A stretch of 64,000 nt of DNA, from NCBI RefSeq assembly GCF_001591365.1, contig NZ_BCUT01000002.1, positions 310,001 through 374,000 on the forward strand, in the 5' to 3' direction. This document shows positions 8,663-17,387 of the stretch, piece after piece (the stretch's first letter is position 1; every line of letters begins with the position of its first letter). The DNA is from Variovorax paradoxus NBRC 15149. GTDB lineage: Bacteria > Pseudomonadota > Gammaproteobacteria > Burkholderiales > Burkholderiaceae_C. The translations under genes and the position numbers were made by a program. Under the pieces are notes generated by a model, which saw only the letters and a program-made list of their open reading frames with translations, was not told where the DNA came from and searched no databases.

Positions 8663-9718
8663 TCAGCGCAAGGACGCGTTGAGCCGCGCGAGCGCCTCGG
8701 CGCCGGGGCACAGCTCGGCCGGGCCCAGCGCATTGAGCGGCCGGTCGCTGGTGTTGAGCGCCGTGTGCAGGTCGCTGGCCAGCGGATCGACGAAGAGCAG
8801 CCCGGTCACCACCTCGCCCATCTCCTGGTGCCGCTGCATGTGGGCCATGGCGGCATGGCGGTCGCCGGGGTCGTAGCCCGGATGCAGGCTGCGCAGGCGC
8901 AGCAGGGTGCCGTCGTGCTGGCGCACGTCCATCACTTCGCCCGGCGCCATGTCGACGGTGATCTCTTCCCGCCCGCTGATGAAGTCGATGCGGCTGACCG
9001 CCTCGTTGTGCTCGCGCACGTAGTCGTAGCTCTTGGTGCTGCCCGGGTGGTTGTTGAAGGCGACGCAGGGGCTGATCACGTCGATGAAGGCGGCGCCGCC
9101 GTGGCTGATCGCCCCCTTGATGAGCGGCACCAGCTGCGCCTTGTTGCCCGAGAAGCCCCGCCCCACGTAGCTCGCGCCCAGCTGCAGCGCCATGGCCACC
9201 AGGTCCACCGGGCTGTCGCTGTTGACCACGCCCTTCTTGCTCCTGGAGCCCTGGTCGGCCGTGGCCGAGAACTGGCCCTTGGTCAGGCCGTAGACGCCGT
9301 TGTTCTCCACGATGTAGGCCATGCGCACGCCGCGCCGCATCGCGTGGGCGAACTGGCCCAGGCCGATGGACGCCGAATCGCCGTCGCCCGAGACGCCCAG
9401 GTACAGCAGGTCGCGGTTGGCCAGGTTGGCGCCGGTCAGCACGCTGGGCATGCGGCCGTGCACCGTGTTGAAGCCGTGCGAGGCGCCCAGGAAGTAGTCC
9501 GGCGTCTTGGAGCTGCAGCCGATGCCCGAGAGCTTGGCCACGCGGTGCGGCTCGATGTCCAGCTCCCAGCAGGCCTCGATGATGGCGGCGGAGATGGAGT
9601 CGTGTCCGCAGCCGGCGCACAGCGTGGAGATCTTGCCCTCGTAGTCGCGCCGCGTGTAGCCGACCTTGTTGGTGGCCAGCGTCGGATGGTGCAGCCGGGG
9701 CTTGGCGAGGTAGGTCAT
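8663..9718 (-). CDS. korB: 2-oxoacid:ferredoxin oxidoreductase, beta subunit
   Basis: 351 residues. The thiamine diphosphate site is visible as GDGD (111-114) and ENNGVYGLTKGQ (138-149). Four cysteines suited to one [4Fe-4S] cluster are Cys34 and Cys37 (CAGC), Cys68 (GIGCS) and Cys218 (SPC). The family decarboxylates a 2-oxoacid to acyl-CoA while reducing ferredoxin; 2-oxoglutarate is the commonest substrate for this subtype but the sequence alone does not fix it. The ATG overlaps the korA stop as ATGA (9715-9718). Oxygen-tolerant versions are known in aerobes. Confidence 0.88.
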   Translation of the reverse strand: MTYLAKPRLHHPTLATNKVGYTRRDYEGKISTLCAGCGHDSISAAIIEACWELDIEPHRVAKLSGIGCSSKTPDYFLGASHGFNTVHGRMPSVLTGANLANRDLLYLGVSGDGDSASIGLGQFAHAMRRGVRMAYIVENNGVYGLTKGQFSATADQGSRSKKGVVNSDSPVDLVAMALQLGASYVGRGFSGNKAQLVPLIKGAISHGGAAFIDVISPCVAFNNHPGSTKSYDYVREHNEAVSRIDFISGREEITVDMAPGEVMDVRQHDGTLLRLRSLHPGYDPGDRHAAMAHMQRHQEMGEVVTGLLFVDPLASDLHTALNTSDRPLNALGPAELCPGAEALARLNASLR

Positions 9719-11556
9719 GCCGATTCCTTCGTGCCAGAGGCTTGCGTCTCCTGCACATGCGTGCTGATGGCCTGGACGATGAAGCGCGCCGTGATGGGCG
9801 TGCCGTCGAAATGCAGCACCCGCACCAGCCGGGCGGGATCGATGTCCAGCTCGTTGACCAGCAGGCTGCGCATCTGCGCATCGCGGTTCTGCTCGACCAC
9901 GAACACCTGCCGGTGCTGCGCGAGGAACTGCACCACGCTCTGCGGAAACGGAAAGGCGCGCAGCCGCAGCGCATCGAGGTGGATGCCGCGTGCTTCCAGT
10001 GCCTGCAGCGCCTCGTGCATCGACGGGCTGGTCGAACCGAAATAGATCACGCCCAGGTCGGTCTTTTCGGCGGCCGGGCGCAGCACCGGCTGCGGCACCA
10101 GCGCGGCCGCGGTCGCGAACTTCTTCAGCAGCCGCTCCATGTTGTAGATGTAGTCCGGCCCGCGCTCCGAGTACCGGGCATAGGCATCGCGCGTGGTGCC
10201 GCGGGTGAAGTAGCTGCCCTTGCTCGGGTGCGTGCCCGGCAGCGTACGCCAGGGGATGCCGTCGCCGTCCACGTCCTTGTAGCGGCCGAAGTCGCGGCCG
10301 GCCTCGAGCTCCTCGGCGCTCATGAGCTTGCCGCGGTCGTAGGCCTGGCTGTCGTCCCAGGCAAAGGGCGCGCACAGGCGCTGGTTCATGCCGATGTCCA
10401 GGTCCGTCATCAGGAACACCGGCGTCTGCAGCCGGTCGGCCAGGTCCAGCGCCGCCGCCGCATGCTCGAAGCACTCGTGCGGGTCTTCCGGAAACAGCAG
10501 CACGTGCTTGGTGTCGCCGTGCGAGGCATAGGCGCAGGCCAGGATGTCGGCCTGCTGCGTGCGCGTGGGCATGCCCGTCGATGGGCCGCCGCGCTGCACG
10601 TTGATGAGCGTGACCGGGATCTCGGCAAAGTAGGCCAGGCCGATGAACTCGGCCATCAGCGAGATGCCGGGCCCCGAGGTCGCCGTGAAGGCGCGTGCGC
10701 CGTTCCAGCCCGCGCCGACCACCATGCCGATGGAAGCCAGCTCGTCCTCCGCCTGCACGATGGCAAAGCGGTGCTGCCCGGTGGCCGGGTCCACGCGGAA
10801 TTTGGCGCAGTACTTCTGGAAGGCCTCGGCCACCGAGGACGACGGCGTGATCGGATACCAGGCCGCCACCGTGGCGCCGCCGTACACGCAGCCCAGCGCC
10901 GCGGCGCTGTTGCCGTCCACGAAGATGCGGTCGCCCACCCGGTCGGCGCGCCGCACCCTGAGGCCCAGCGGCTCGAGGTTCTCGCGCGCGAAGTCGCAGC
11001 CCAGGTGCAGCGCCTGCACGTTGGAGGCGAGCAATTTTTCCTTGCCCTTGTACTGCTCGCCGAACAGCTTCTCGACCACTTCCGGATCGATGCCCAGCAG
11101 GATGGCCAGCGCGCCCACGTAGACGATGTTCTTGAACAGCTGGCGCTGCCGCGGGTCCTGGTAGACGGCGTTGCAGATCTCGGTCAGCGGCATGCCGATC
11201 ACGCGGACGTCGCTGCGGAACTTCGAGGGCGGCAGCGGCCGCGTGCTGTCGTAGAACAGGTAGCCGCCGGGCTCCAGCTCGGCCACGTCGGCGTCCCAGG
11301 TCTGCGGGTTCATCGCCACCATCATGTCGGTGCCGCCGCGCCGGCCCAGGTGGCCGTCTTCGGTCACGCGCACCTCGTACCAGGTCGGCAGGCCCTGGAT
11401 GTTGCTCGGGAAGATGTTGCGCGGGCTCACCGGCACGCCCATGCGCAGGATGGCCTTGGCGAACAGCTCGTTGGCCGAGGCCGATCCCGAGCCGTTGACG
11501 TTGGCGAACTTGATGACGAAATCGTTGACCGCCTCAATTTGTGGAATGGCGCTCAT
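9715..11556 (-). CDS. korA: 2-oxoacid:acceptor oxidoreductase, fused gamma-alpha subunit
   Basis: 613 residues. Residues about 12-190 form the gamma domain (VIKFANVNGSGSASANELF, with GRRGGTDMMV). The alpha domain follows, with the pyrimidine-binding motif YPITPSSSVAEAF and the conserved TATSGPGISLMAE. Gamma-alpha fusion is the arrangement known from actinobacterial KorA. It forms the catalytic pair with KorB. The start overlaps the upstream flavoprotein stop (ATGA, 11553-11556) and its own stop overlaps korB, so three subunits are translationally coupled. Confidence 0.88.
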   Translation of the reverse strand: MSAIPQIEAVNDFVIKFANVNGSGSASANELFAKAILRMGVPVSPRNIFPSNIQGLPTWYEVRVTEDGHLGRRGGTDMMVAMNPQTWDADVAELEPGGYLFYDSTRPLPPSKFRSDVRVIGMPLTEICNAVYQDPRQRQLFKNIVYVGALAILLGIDPEVVEKLFGEQYKGKEKLLASNVQALHLGCDFARENLEPLGLRVRRADRVGDRIFVDGNSAAALGCVYGGATVAAWYPITPSSSVAEAFQKYCAKFRVDPATGQHRFAIVQAEDELASIGMVVGAGWNGARAFTATSGPGISLMAEFIGLAYFAEIPVTLINVQRGGPSTGMPTRTQQADILACAYASHGDTKHVLLFPEDPHECFEHAAAALDLADRLQTPVFLMTDLDIGMNQRLCAPFAWDDSQAYDRGKLMSAEELEAGRDFGRYKDVDGDGIPWRTLPGTHPSKGSYFTRGTTRDAYARYSERGPDYIYNMERLLKKFATAAALVPQPVLRPAAEKTDLGVIYFGSTSPSMHEALQALEARGIHLDALRLRAFPFPQSVVQFLAQHRQVFVVEQNRDAQMRSLLVNELDIDPARLVRVLHFDGTPITARFIVQAISTHVQETQASGTKESA

Positions 11557-13352
11557 GCAGTGGCCCCCTGCCCCGCAGGTGTCATCTTCAGCAGGAACTT
11601 CTGCATGTCCCAGGCGCCCGTGGGGCAACGCTCGGCGCACAGGCCGCAGTGCAGGCAGACGTCCTCGTCCTTGACCATCACCCGGCCCGTCTTGAGCCCG
11701 CCCGAAACATACAGGTCCTGCGCCAGGTTGAGCGCCGGCGCCTTGAGCCGCTGGCGCAGATCCGCCTCGTCGCCGTTGGTGGTGAAGCTGATGCAGTCCA
11801 TCGGGCAGATGTCCACGCAGGCATCGCATTCGATGCAGGCGGATTCGGTGAACACCGTCTGCACATCGCAGTTCAGGCAGCGCTCGGCCTCCTTGAAGGC
11901 GGTGGCGGCGTCGAAGCCCAGTTCCACCTCCACCGCGATGCTGGCCAGCGCCTTCTCGGCCTTGGCCCACGGCACCTTGTAGCGCAGGTCGTTGGAGGTG
12001 TCGTTGTCGTAGCTCCACTCGTGGATGCCCATCTTCTGCGACACCAGGTTGGTCATGGGCGCCGGGCGCACATACACCGGCTCGGCGCGCAGCAGCCGGT
12101 CGATCGACACCGCCGCCTCGTGGCCGTGGGCCACGGCCGTGATGATGTTCTTGGGGCCGAAGGCCGCATCGCCGCCGAACAGCACATGGGGCACCGTCGA
12201 CTGGAAGGTGTTCTTGTCGAGCACGGGCAGGCCCGAGGTGTCGAAGGCGAGGCCGCAGTCGCGCTCGATCCACGGAAAGGCGTTCTCCTGACCCACCGCC
12301 ACCAGCACCTCGTCGCATTCGAACCAGGCATCGGGCTCGCCGGTGGGCACCAGCGTGCGGCGGCCCTGCGCGTCGTACTCGGCGCGGACCCGCTCGAAGG
12401 TCATGCCCAGCAGCCGGCCCTCGTCGTGGACAAAGGCCTTGGGCACATGGAAGTCGATGATCGGAATGCCTTCGTGCTGCGCGTCTTCCTTCTCCCAGGG
12501 CGAGGCCTTCATGTCGTCGAAGCCGCTGCGCACGATCACCTTCACGTCGCTGCCGCCCAGGCGCCGGGCCGAGCGGCAGCAGTCCATCGCCGTGTTGCCG
12601 CCGCCCAGCACGATCACGCGCCGGCCGATGCGGCTCACGTGGCCGAAGGACACGGAATTGAGCCAGTCGATGCCGATGTGGATGGCGGCCGCCGCTTCCC
12701 GGCGCCCGGGAATGTCCAGGTCGCGCCCGCGCGGCGCACCGCAGCCGACGAAGATCGCGTCCCACCCCTCGGCCATCAGCGCCTTCATCGAGCCGATGCG
12801 CTCGCCGCCGCGGAACTCGACGCCCAGGTCCAGGATGTAGCCGGTCTCCTCGTCGATCACCGACTCCGGCAGCCGAAAGCGCGGGATCTGGGTGCGGATG
12901 AAGCCGCCGGCCTTGGCCTCCTCGTCGAACACCGTCACCTCGTAGCCCAGCGGCGCCAGGTCGCGCGCGACGGTGAGCGAGGCCGGCCCCGCGCCCACGC
13001 AGGCGATGCGCTTGCCGTTGCCGGGCGCGGGCTTGGGCATGCGCGCGCGCACGTCCTCCTTCATGTCGGCCGCCACGCGCTTGAGCCGGCAGATCGCCAC
13101 CGGCTCAGGATTCTTTGAGTTACTTTCCTCCACCCGCCCGCGCCGGCAGGCCGGCTCGCAAGGCCGGTCGCAGGTGCGCCCCAGGATGCCGGGAAAGACG
13201 TTGGACACCCAGTTGACCATGTAGGCGTCGCCGTAGCGGCGCTGCGCGATCATGCGGATGTATTCGGGGACGGGGGTGTGCGCCGGGCAGGCGTACTGGC
13301 AATCGACGACCTTGTGGAAATAGGCCGGGTTCGCAATGTCGGTTCGCTGCAA
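11553..13352 (-). CDS. GltD-like FAD/NAD(P)-dependent oxidoreductase with C-terminal ferredoxin domains
   Basis: 599 residues from a TTG at 13352, chosen because a perfect AGGAGG lies six bases upstream; an extended start gives a poor N-terminus. Order of domains: an N-terminal Cys-rich Fe-S region of the GltD type (CQYAC and TCDRPCEPACRRG), an FAD-binding GAGPAS, an NAD(P)-binding VLGGGNTAMDC, then a C-terminal pair of [4Fe-4S] motifs (CIECDACVDICPMDC and CLHCGLCAERCPTG). It probably shuttles electrons between NAD(P)H and the Fe-S clusters of KorAB, making the complex ferredoxin-independent or self-regenerating. That role is inferred from the fusion and the overlapping operon. Confidence 0.85.
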   Translation of the reverse strand: MQRTDIANPAYFHKVVDCQYACPAHTPVPEYIRMIAQRRYGDAYMVNWVSNVFPGILGRTCDRPCEPACRRGRVEESNSKNPEPVAICRLKRVAADMKEDVRARMPKPAPGNGKRIACVGAGPASLTVARDLAPLGYEVTVFDEEAKAGGFIRTQIPRFRLPESVIDEETGYILDLGVEFRGGERIGSMKALMAEGWDAIFVGCGAPRGRDLDIPGRREAAAAIHIGIDWLNSVSFGHVSRIGRRVIVLGGGNTAMDCCRSARRLGGSDVKVIVRSGFDDMKASPWEKEDAQHEGIPIIDFHVPKAFVHDEGRLLGMTFERVRAEYDAQGRRTLVPTGEPDAWFECDEVLVAVGQENAFPWIERDCGLAFDTSGLPVLDKNTFQSTVPHVLFGGDAAFGPKNIITAVAHGHEAAVSIDRLLRAEPVYVRPAPMTNLVSQKMGIHEWSYDNDTSNDLRYKVPWAKAEKALASIAVEVELGFDAATAFKEAERCLNCDVQTVFTESACIECDACVDICPMDCISFTTNGDEADLRQRLKAPALNLAQDLYVSGGLKTGRVMVKDEDVCLHCGLCAERCPTGAWDMQKFLLKMTPAGQGATA

Positions 13353-13358
13353 GGCGTG

Positions 13359-13364
13359 CCTCCT
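13359..13364 (-). promoter_or_regulatory. Consensus Shine-Dalgarno that fixes a TTG start
   Basis: AGGAGG on the minus strand ends six bases before TTG at 13352-13350. No ATG or GTG is at comparable spacing, so this site decides the start of the GltD-like gene. Confidence 0.7.
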
Positions 13365-13466
13365 GACAGTCGCCCGGAGCCCCGGAGGGGCCGGCGAGCG
13401 GCGCTGCGGCAAGTATGCGCCGCGCCAGCCGCCGCAGGGCCTTGGTGAAATCCCGCAGGTGCCCCG

Positions 13467-13928
13467 CTACCGTCGATACATGTAGACCTGCCCCTCGACG
13501 CCGTGCCCGAGGTGCGTTGCGCCGGACGAGACCGGGTCGAGCCTGCAGCACGCCTCGACCGAATCTGCATGCGATTGCGGCACCACGATCATGACTTCGC
13601 GCAGGCCCGAATCGAGGGCGTAGTCGACCAGGACATCGGCGACCTGCGTCAGCAGCTCCACGGAAGCGTGCGCCTCGCTCAGCGTCACGCAGACATGCCC
13701 GATGCCCGCCACGGCCTCGGAACGCGGCTCGAGGATCGCATTGGCCATGCCGATGCGCTCGCCGTTGTCGGAGAGGACGTCGAAGAAGACCACGGGCGCG
13801 CCCGTGGCGACGTAGGTCTTCTGCGAGCGGGCGGCAATCTGGAACCCCTCGCCCACCATCCTGGCCGGAAGATCGATCTCTTTCCCCGGTGCCGGAGTGC
13901 GGAGCAACGAACGGGCTGGACTGGTCAT
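13467..13928 (-). CDS. Hypothetical protein, possibly GNAT-like
   Basis: 153 residues with a GGAGGT ribosome-binding site before the ATG. I do not recognise the family with certainty. The middle and end (roughly 85-150) have the alternation of a GNAT acetyltransferase: a helix ending in DYALDSGLREVMIVV followed by DSVEACCRL and a last strand ending YMYRR. A clear acetyl-CoA P-loop (Q/RxxGxG/A) is missing, so an active transferase is doubtful. It is 114 nt upstream of the Kor operon on the same strand and could be co-transcribed. Confidence 0.6.
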   Translation of the reverse strand: MTSPARSLLRTPAPGKEIDLPARMVGEGFQIAARSQKTYVATGAPVVFFDVLSDNGERIGMANAILEPRSEAVAGIGHVCVTLSEAHASVELLTQVADVLVDYALDSGLREVMIVVPQSHADSVEACCRLDPVSSGATHLGHGVEGQVYMYRR

Positions 13929-14060
13929 GGCGAGACCTCCATCGCAAGCGATTTCCTGCGCGGGGCAAAAGCTTAATCCCGCGGGCCGCGCATGTCATCT
14001 GGCAAACTGTCACGCGCAAGGCAGACCTGCAACCAACCCCAACGCACTCATTCAAGAACC

Positions 14061-14606
14061 ATGAAGGCGCAAGAACGGGAAGCGCTGCTCCAGGCCCTGA
14101 AGACCCGCTTCGAGAAGAACATGCACCGGCACAAGGCCATCGCCTGGGCCGACGTGCAAGCCAGGCTCGAGGCCCATCCCGGCGCGCTGAAGTCGCTGCG
14201 CGAGATGGAGGCCACGGGCGGGGAACCCGACCTCATCGGCCAGGACAGGAAGACCGGCCGCCTCAGCTTCTGCGATTGTTCCGTGGAGACCCCCGGCGGC
14301 CGCCGCAGCCTCTGCTACGACCGCGAAGCGCTCGACGCCCGCAAGGAACACAAGCCAAAGAGCGGCGCGGTCGAGATGGCCGCCGCGATGGGCATCGAGC
14401 TTCTCACCGAAGAACAGTACCGGGACCTGCAGGCGCTCGGCGAGTTCGACCTCAAGACCTCGAGCTGGATCCAGGCACCGCCGGAGATCCGGGCGCTCGG
14501 CGGCGCCCTCTTCGGCGACCGGCGCTATGGCCGGGTGTTCGTCTATCACAACGGCGCGCAGTCGTACTACGCGGCCAGGGGCTTTCGCGGGTTGCTTCGC
14601 GTGTAG
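14061..14606 (+). CDS. DUF4256 domain protein
   Basis: 181 residues. The whole length matches the DUF4256 family: AWADVQARLE near the start, then GGEPDLIGQD, FCDCSVETPGGRRSLCYDREAL and EMAAAMGIELLTEEQYRDLQ. The biochemical role of DUF4256 is unknown. It is transcribed away from the Kor operon and convergent with the esterase gene; the two stops are only 6 nt apart, inside a short palindrome. Confidence 0.85.
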   Translation: MKAQEREALLQALKTRFEKNMHRHKAIAWADVQARLEAHPGALKSLREMEATGGEPDLIGQDRKTGRLSFCDCSVETPGGRRSLCYDREALDARKEHKPKSGAVEMAAAMGIELLTEEQYRDLQALGEFDLKTSSWIQAPPEIRALGGALFGDRRYGRVFVYHNGAQSYYAARGFRGLLRV

Positions 14607-14616
14607 GCCCGCCTAC
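14603..14616. terminator. Palindrome containing the stop codons of two convergent genes
   Basis: GTAGGC-CC-GCCTAC. The TAG of the DUF4256 gene lies in the left arm and the TAG of the esterase gene in the right arm. The stem is short and there is no T-tract, so terminator function is uncertain. Confidence 0.3.
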
Positions 14617-16409
14617 TTGCAGGCGAAGCTGGCAGCCGATTCGAGATCGCCGCCCACGTAGGTCGCCACCTTCGGGTACGGGCACAGGGGCCGCGTGCGG
14701 GTGGCCGACCAGCCGGCGGGCAGTTCCGTGTTGACCACGTTGGCCCCCGCACCGCGCGCGGCGGCGACCACGGCATCCGGCGCCTTGCCCTTCTCCACCC
14801 AGGCCACCAGCGGCGTCAGCATGTCGAACTGGTCCGTGGCCGGGCCTCGCCCGCAGTGGTTCATGCCGGGCACCGGGAAGAAGCGCGCAAAGCCGGAGGC
14901 ATCGCCGCCATTGGCCGCGCGCAGTTCGTCGTACCAGCGCGTCGTGTCGTCCGACGAGAACACCGCGTCGCTGGTGCCGTGGTAGACCATGAGCTTGCTG
15001 CCGCGGTCGCGCAGCACCGCGAGGTTGCCCGGGTTCGGCGGCGTCATGAAGGACATGGCCGACTCGGTGTAGAGCGCCGTGGTCGCGAAGATGCCCGGCG
15101 CATCGGCGTCCATGCTGAAGCCCAGCGCAAAGTCGATGCCCGAGGGGCGGCTCGTGCCCAGCGGCGGCGAGCTGAACACGAAGCCGACCGCGGCCGTGTC
15201 CAGGTTCTGCGAGTTGGAGAACTTCCATTGCCGCCAATCGGCGCCGTTGATGCCCGCGTCATACGGAAAGCCGTTGTAGAGCGCGGCGCCCGCGGTGTTG
15301 CGCGCACCGCCGAAGACGTTGTCGAGCACGGTCTTCTGCGCCGCCGTGAGGCAGCTGCCGTCGCGCGCGCCGCTGCAGGTGGGCACGTCGGTGGCCAGCT
15401 TGAAGGCCGTCTTGCAGGCCTGCACGTTCGCGACGATGCCATCGGTTGCGCCGTCGAGCGCGTCGCACTTGGCCCGCACGGCGCCGGCGACCGTGTCCAT
15501 CTCCGCCTGCGTGAAGGCCGTCTGCAGGTCCGGCTTGCCGGCCGGCGTGTTGGCGGTCGTCACCTGCACGTACTGCTGCACGCCGTAGAGCTGCGCGACC
15601 GCGGCCTTCGGCAGGTTGAAGCCGGGATTGCCGGCCAGGATGCCGTCGTAATCGTTGGCGGAGCGCGCGGCCGCCACCATCGCATGGCGGCCGCCGTTCG
15701 AGCAGCCGCCGAAGTAGGAGCGGTCGGCCGCGCGGCCATAGGCCTTGGCGATCAGGTTCTTGGCCATCGGCGTGAGCTGCGCGACGGCGTTGTAGCCGTA
15801 GTCCAGGCGCGCCTGCGGATCGATGCCGAAGACCGGGTTCTGCGCGCCCGAGTGGCCCGCATCGGAGCTGATCACGGCAAAGCCCATGTGCAGCGCCGTG
15901 GTCGTGGGCGACCCGCCCCCGACGCCGCCCGTGGCCGGCACCACGCTTCCGTCGAGCCCGCCGTTGGCCTGGTAGAAGAAGCGCCCGTTCCAGTCGACCG
16001 GCAGGCGCATCTCGAAGCCGATCGCATAGGTGCGGCCGTCGACGCTGCTGCTGCGCTCGTTCATCTTTCCCTGCACCAGGCAGTGCGCCGGCGTGGGTGT
16101 GCCCACGCCCGCCACCGTGAGGGTGCCGGCCGCCACGGAAGTGATGCTGGTGTAGGCCGTGCCATTGAAGGCGGCCTTGCTCGCGAGGTCGCTGCACGAC
16201 TGCAGCGTGCCGGGCCTCGCCTCCCGCGAGGCCGCGGGCGGCGGTGCGGGTGGCGCAGGCGGCGGTGCCGCCGGCGCGGCCGGAACGATCGGCAGGAATG
16301 CAAAGCCGCCGCTCCCGCCGCCGCCACCTCCGCCGCAGGCCGCGAGCAATGCGGCCGCACCCACCGCGGCCCATGCCGACCGCCAGGACGATGACACGAT
16401 GTGATCCAT
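14613..16409 (-). CDS. Tannase/feruloyl esterase family lipoprotein
   Basis: 598 residues from an ATG with a GGAGAC site upstream. The signal peptide ends in the lipobox LAAC with Cys25, followed by a Gly run and a Pro/Ala-rich linker to about residue 60, so it is predicted to be membrane-anchored outside the cytoplasm. The catalytic serine is Ser237 in GGCSNGG; the acid is in DAVFSSDDT and the histidine in MNHCGRG. Cys236 and the Cys after the His form the family's characteristic CS-D-HC disulfide pair. Tannase-family enzymes split feruloyl or galloyl esters of plant phenolics. A Crp-type gene lies upstream on the same strand. Confidence 0.88.
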   Translation of the reverse strand: MDHIVSSSWRSAWAAVGAAALLAACGGGGGGGSGGFAFLPIVPAAPAAPPPAPPAPPPAASREARPGTLQSCSDLASKAAFNGTAYTSITSVAAGTLTVAGVGTPTPAHCLVQGKMNERSSSVDGRTYAIGFEMRLPVDWNGRFFYQANGGLDGSVVPATGGVGGGSPTTTALHMGFAVISSDAGHSGAQNPVFGIDPQARLDYGYNAVAQLTPMAKNLIAKAYGRAADRSYFGGCSNGGRHAMVAAARSANDYDGILAGNPGFNLPKAAVAQLYGVQQYVQVTTANTPAGKPDLQTAFTQAEMDTVAGAVRAKCDALDGATDGIVANVQACKTAFKLATDVPTCSGARDGSCLTAAQKTVLDNVFGGARNTAGAALYNGFPYDAGINGADWRQWKFSNSQNLDTAAVGFVFSSPPLGTSRPSGIDFALGFSMDADAPGIFATTALYTESAMSFMTPPNPGNLAVLRDRGSKLMVYHGTSDAVFSSDDTTRWYDELRAANGGDASGFARFFPVPGMNHCGRGPATDQFDMLTPLVAWVEKGKAPDAVVAAARGAGANVVNTELPAGWSATRTRPLCPYPKVATYVGGDLESAASFACK

Positions 16410-16521
16410 GCTGGTCTCCTCGGCCGGCGGCACCGTCGGCCACAAAGGTTATTGAAGATAACCAATGTAGTTTTGATCCATAACCAAAAAACGAGGATAA
16501 ACCCGGATACCGCCGGCTGCG

Positions 16522-17214
16522 CTAGGAGCTCCCTTCACCAAGGTAGTTGCGCAGGCCTTCAAGATCGATCACCTCCACGCCGCCGTGCTCCACCCGCAGC
16601 AGGCCTGCGCGCTCGAGCGCATGCAGCGCCCGGTTGGCGCGCTGGCGCGAGACCGCGGACAGGAGGCCGATCTCGTCCTGGGTCAGGCGTACGAAGCTGC
16701 TCGCCTGCGGATAGAGGATCGGGTCGAACAGGCTGGCCAGGCAGCGTGCAATGCGCGCGTCGGGGCCCAGCAGGCGGTCGAACTCCATGAGTCCGATGAA
16801 CAGGCTCAGGCGCGCATTGATGTGCGACAGCAGGAACCGGTCGAACTCGAGGTTCGTCGACACCAGGCGTTCGAAGGTATGGCGCGGCACGCAGGCCACG
16901 CGCGTCGGACGCATGGCCACGCCGTCGTAGCGCCAGGGGCCGGGTTTCAGCAGCGAGCCTTCGCCGGCCCAGCCGCCGGAGGTCACGCCGGTGAATGTGG
17001 AGACGCGGCCATCGGCCAGCGAGAGCGACATCTTCACCAGGCCCTCGATGACGCCGAGCCAGAGGTCCGCGGGCTCGCCGCGGCGCATCACGAAACCGCC
17101 GGCCGGCACCTCGCGCTCGTACGACTCGCGCACCACGCGGTCGAGTTCCTCGGCCGCCAGGGTCTGCGCCCACAAGCTCTCGCGGAGCATGGTCTCCATG
17201 GCCTTCGACGACAT
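16522..17214 (-). CDS. Crp/Fnr family transcriptional regulator
   Basis: 230 residues. The N-terminal cyclic-nucleotide-binding fold covers about 20-140 and the C-terminal winged HTH about 150-225, with TQDEIGLLSAVSRQRANRAL as the recognition region. There is no N-terminal Cys set for an Fe-S cluster, so it is not an Fnr-type oxygen sensor. The ATG at 17214 avoids overlap with the divergent oxidoreductase gene; a longer in-frame extension is unlikely. It probably regulates the adjacent esterase, the divergent IorB-like operon, or both. Confidence 0.85.
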   Translation of the reverse strand: MSSKAMETMLRESLWAQTLAAEELDRVVRESYEREVPAGGFVMRRGEPADLWLGVIEGLVKMSLSLADGRVSTFTGVTSGGWAGEGSLLKPGPWRYDGVAMRPTRVACVPRHTFERLVSTNLEFDRFLLSHINARLSLFIGLMEFDRLLGPDARIARCLASLFDPILYPQASSFVRLTQDEIGLLSAVSRQRANRALHALERAGLLRVEHGGVEVIDLEGLRNYLGEGSS

Positions 17215-17387
17215 ACGTGCTTGCCTCGCTCGCCTGTTGCTTGCTCGCTCCTCCGTGCACACCGGGGCCTGCGTGGGAAGGCGGGCGAACACATCCGTAA
17301 GTAATGTCTTTGAAAAGACATTTTTGTCGCGGCGATCATGACATATTGACTCCCGTTCGCCACACAACCATAAGACTGGAGACAAGG

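Noticed and set aside
9742..11982. A 746-codon open frame on the plus strand
   Set aside because: It is antisense to korA and the GltD-like gene, rich in Arg, His and Ala with no recognisable domain.
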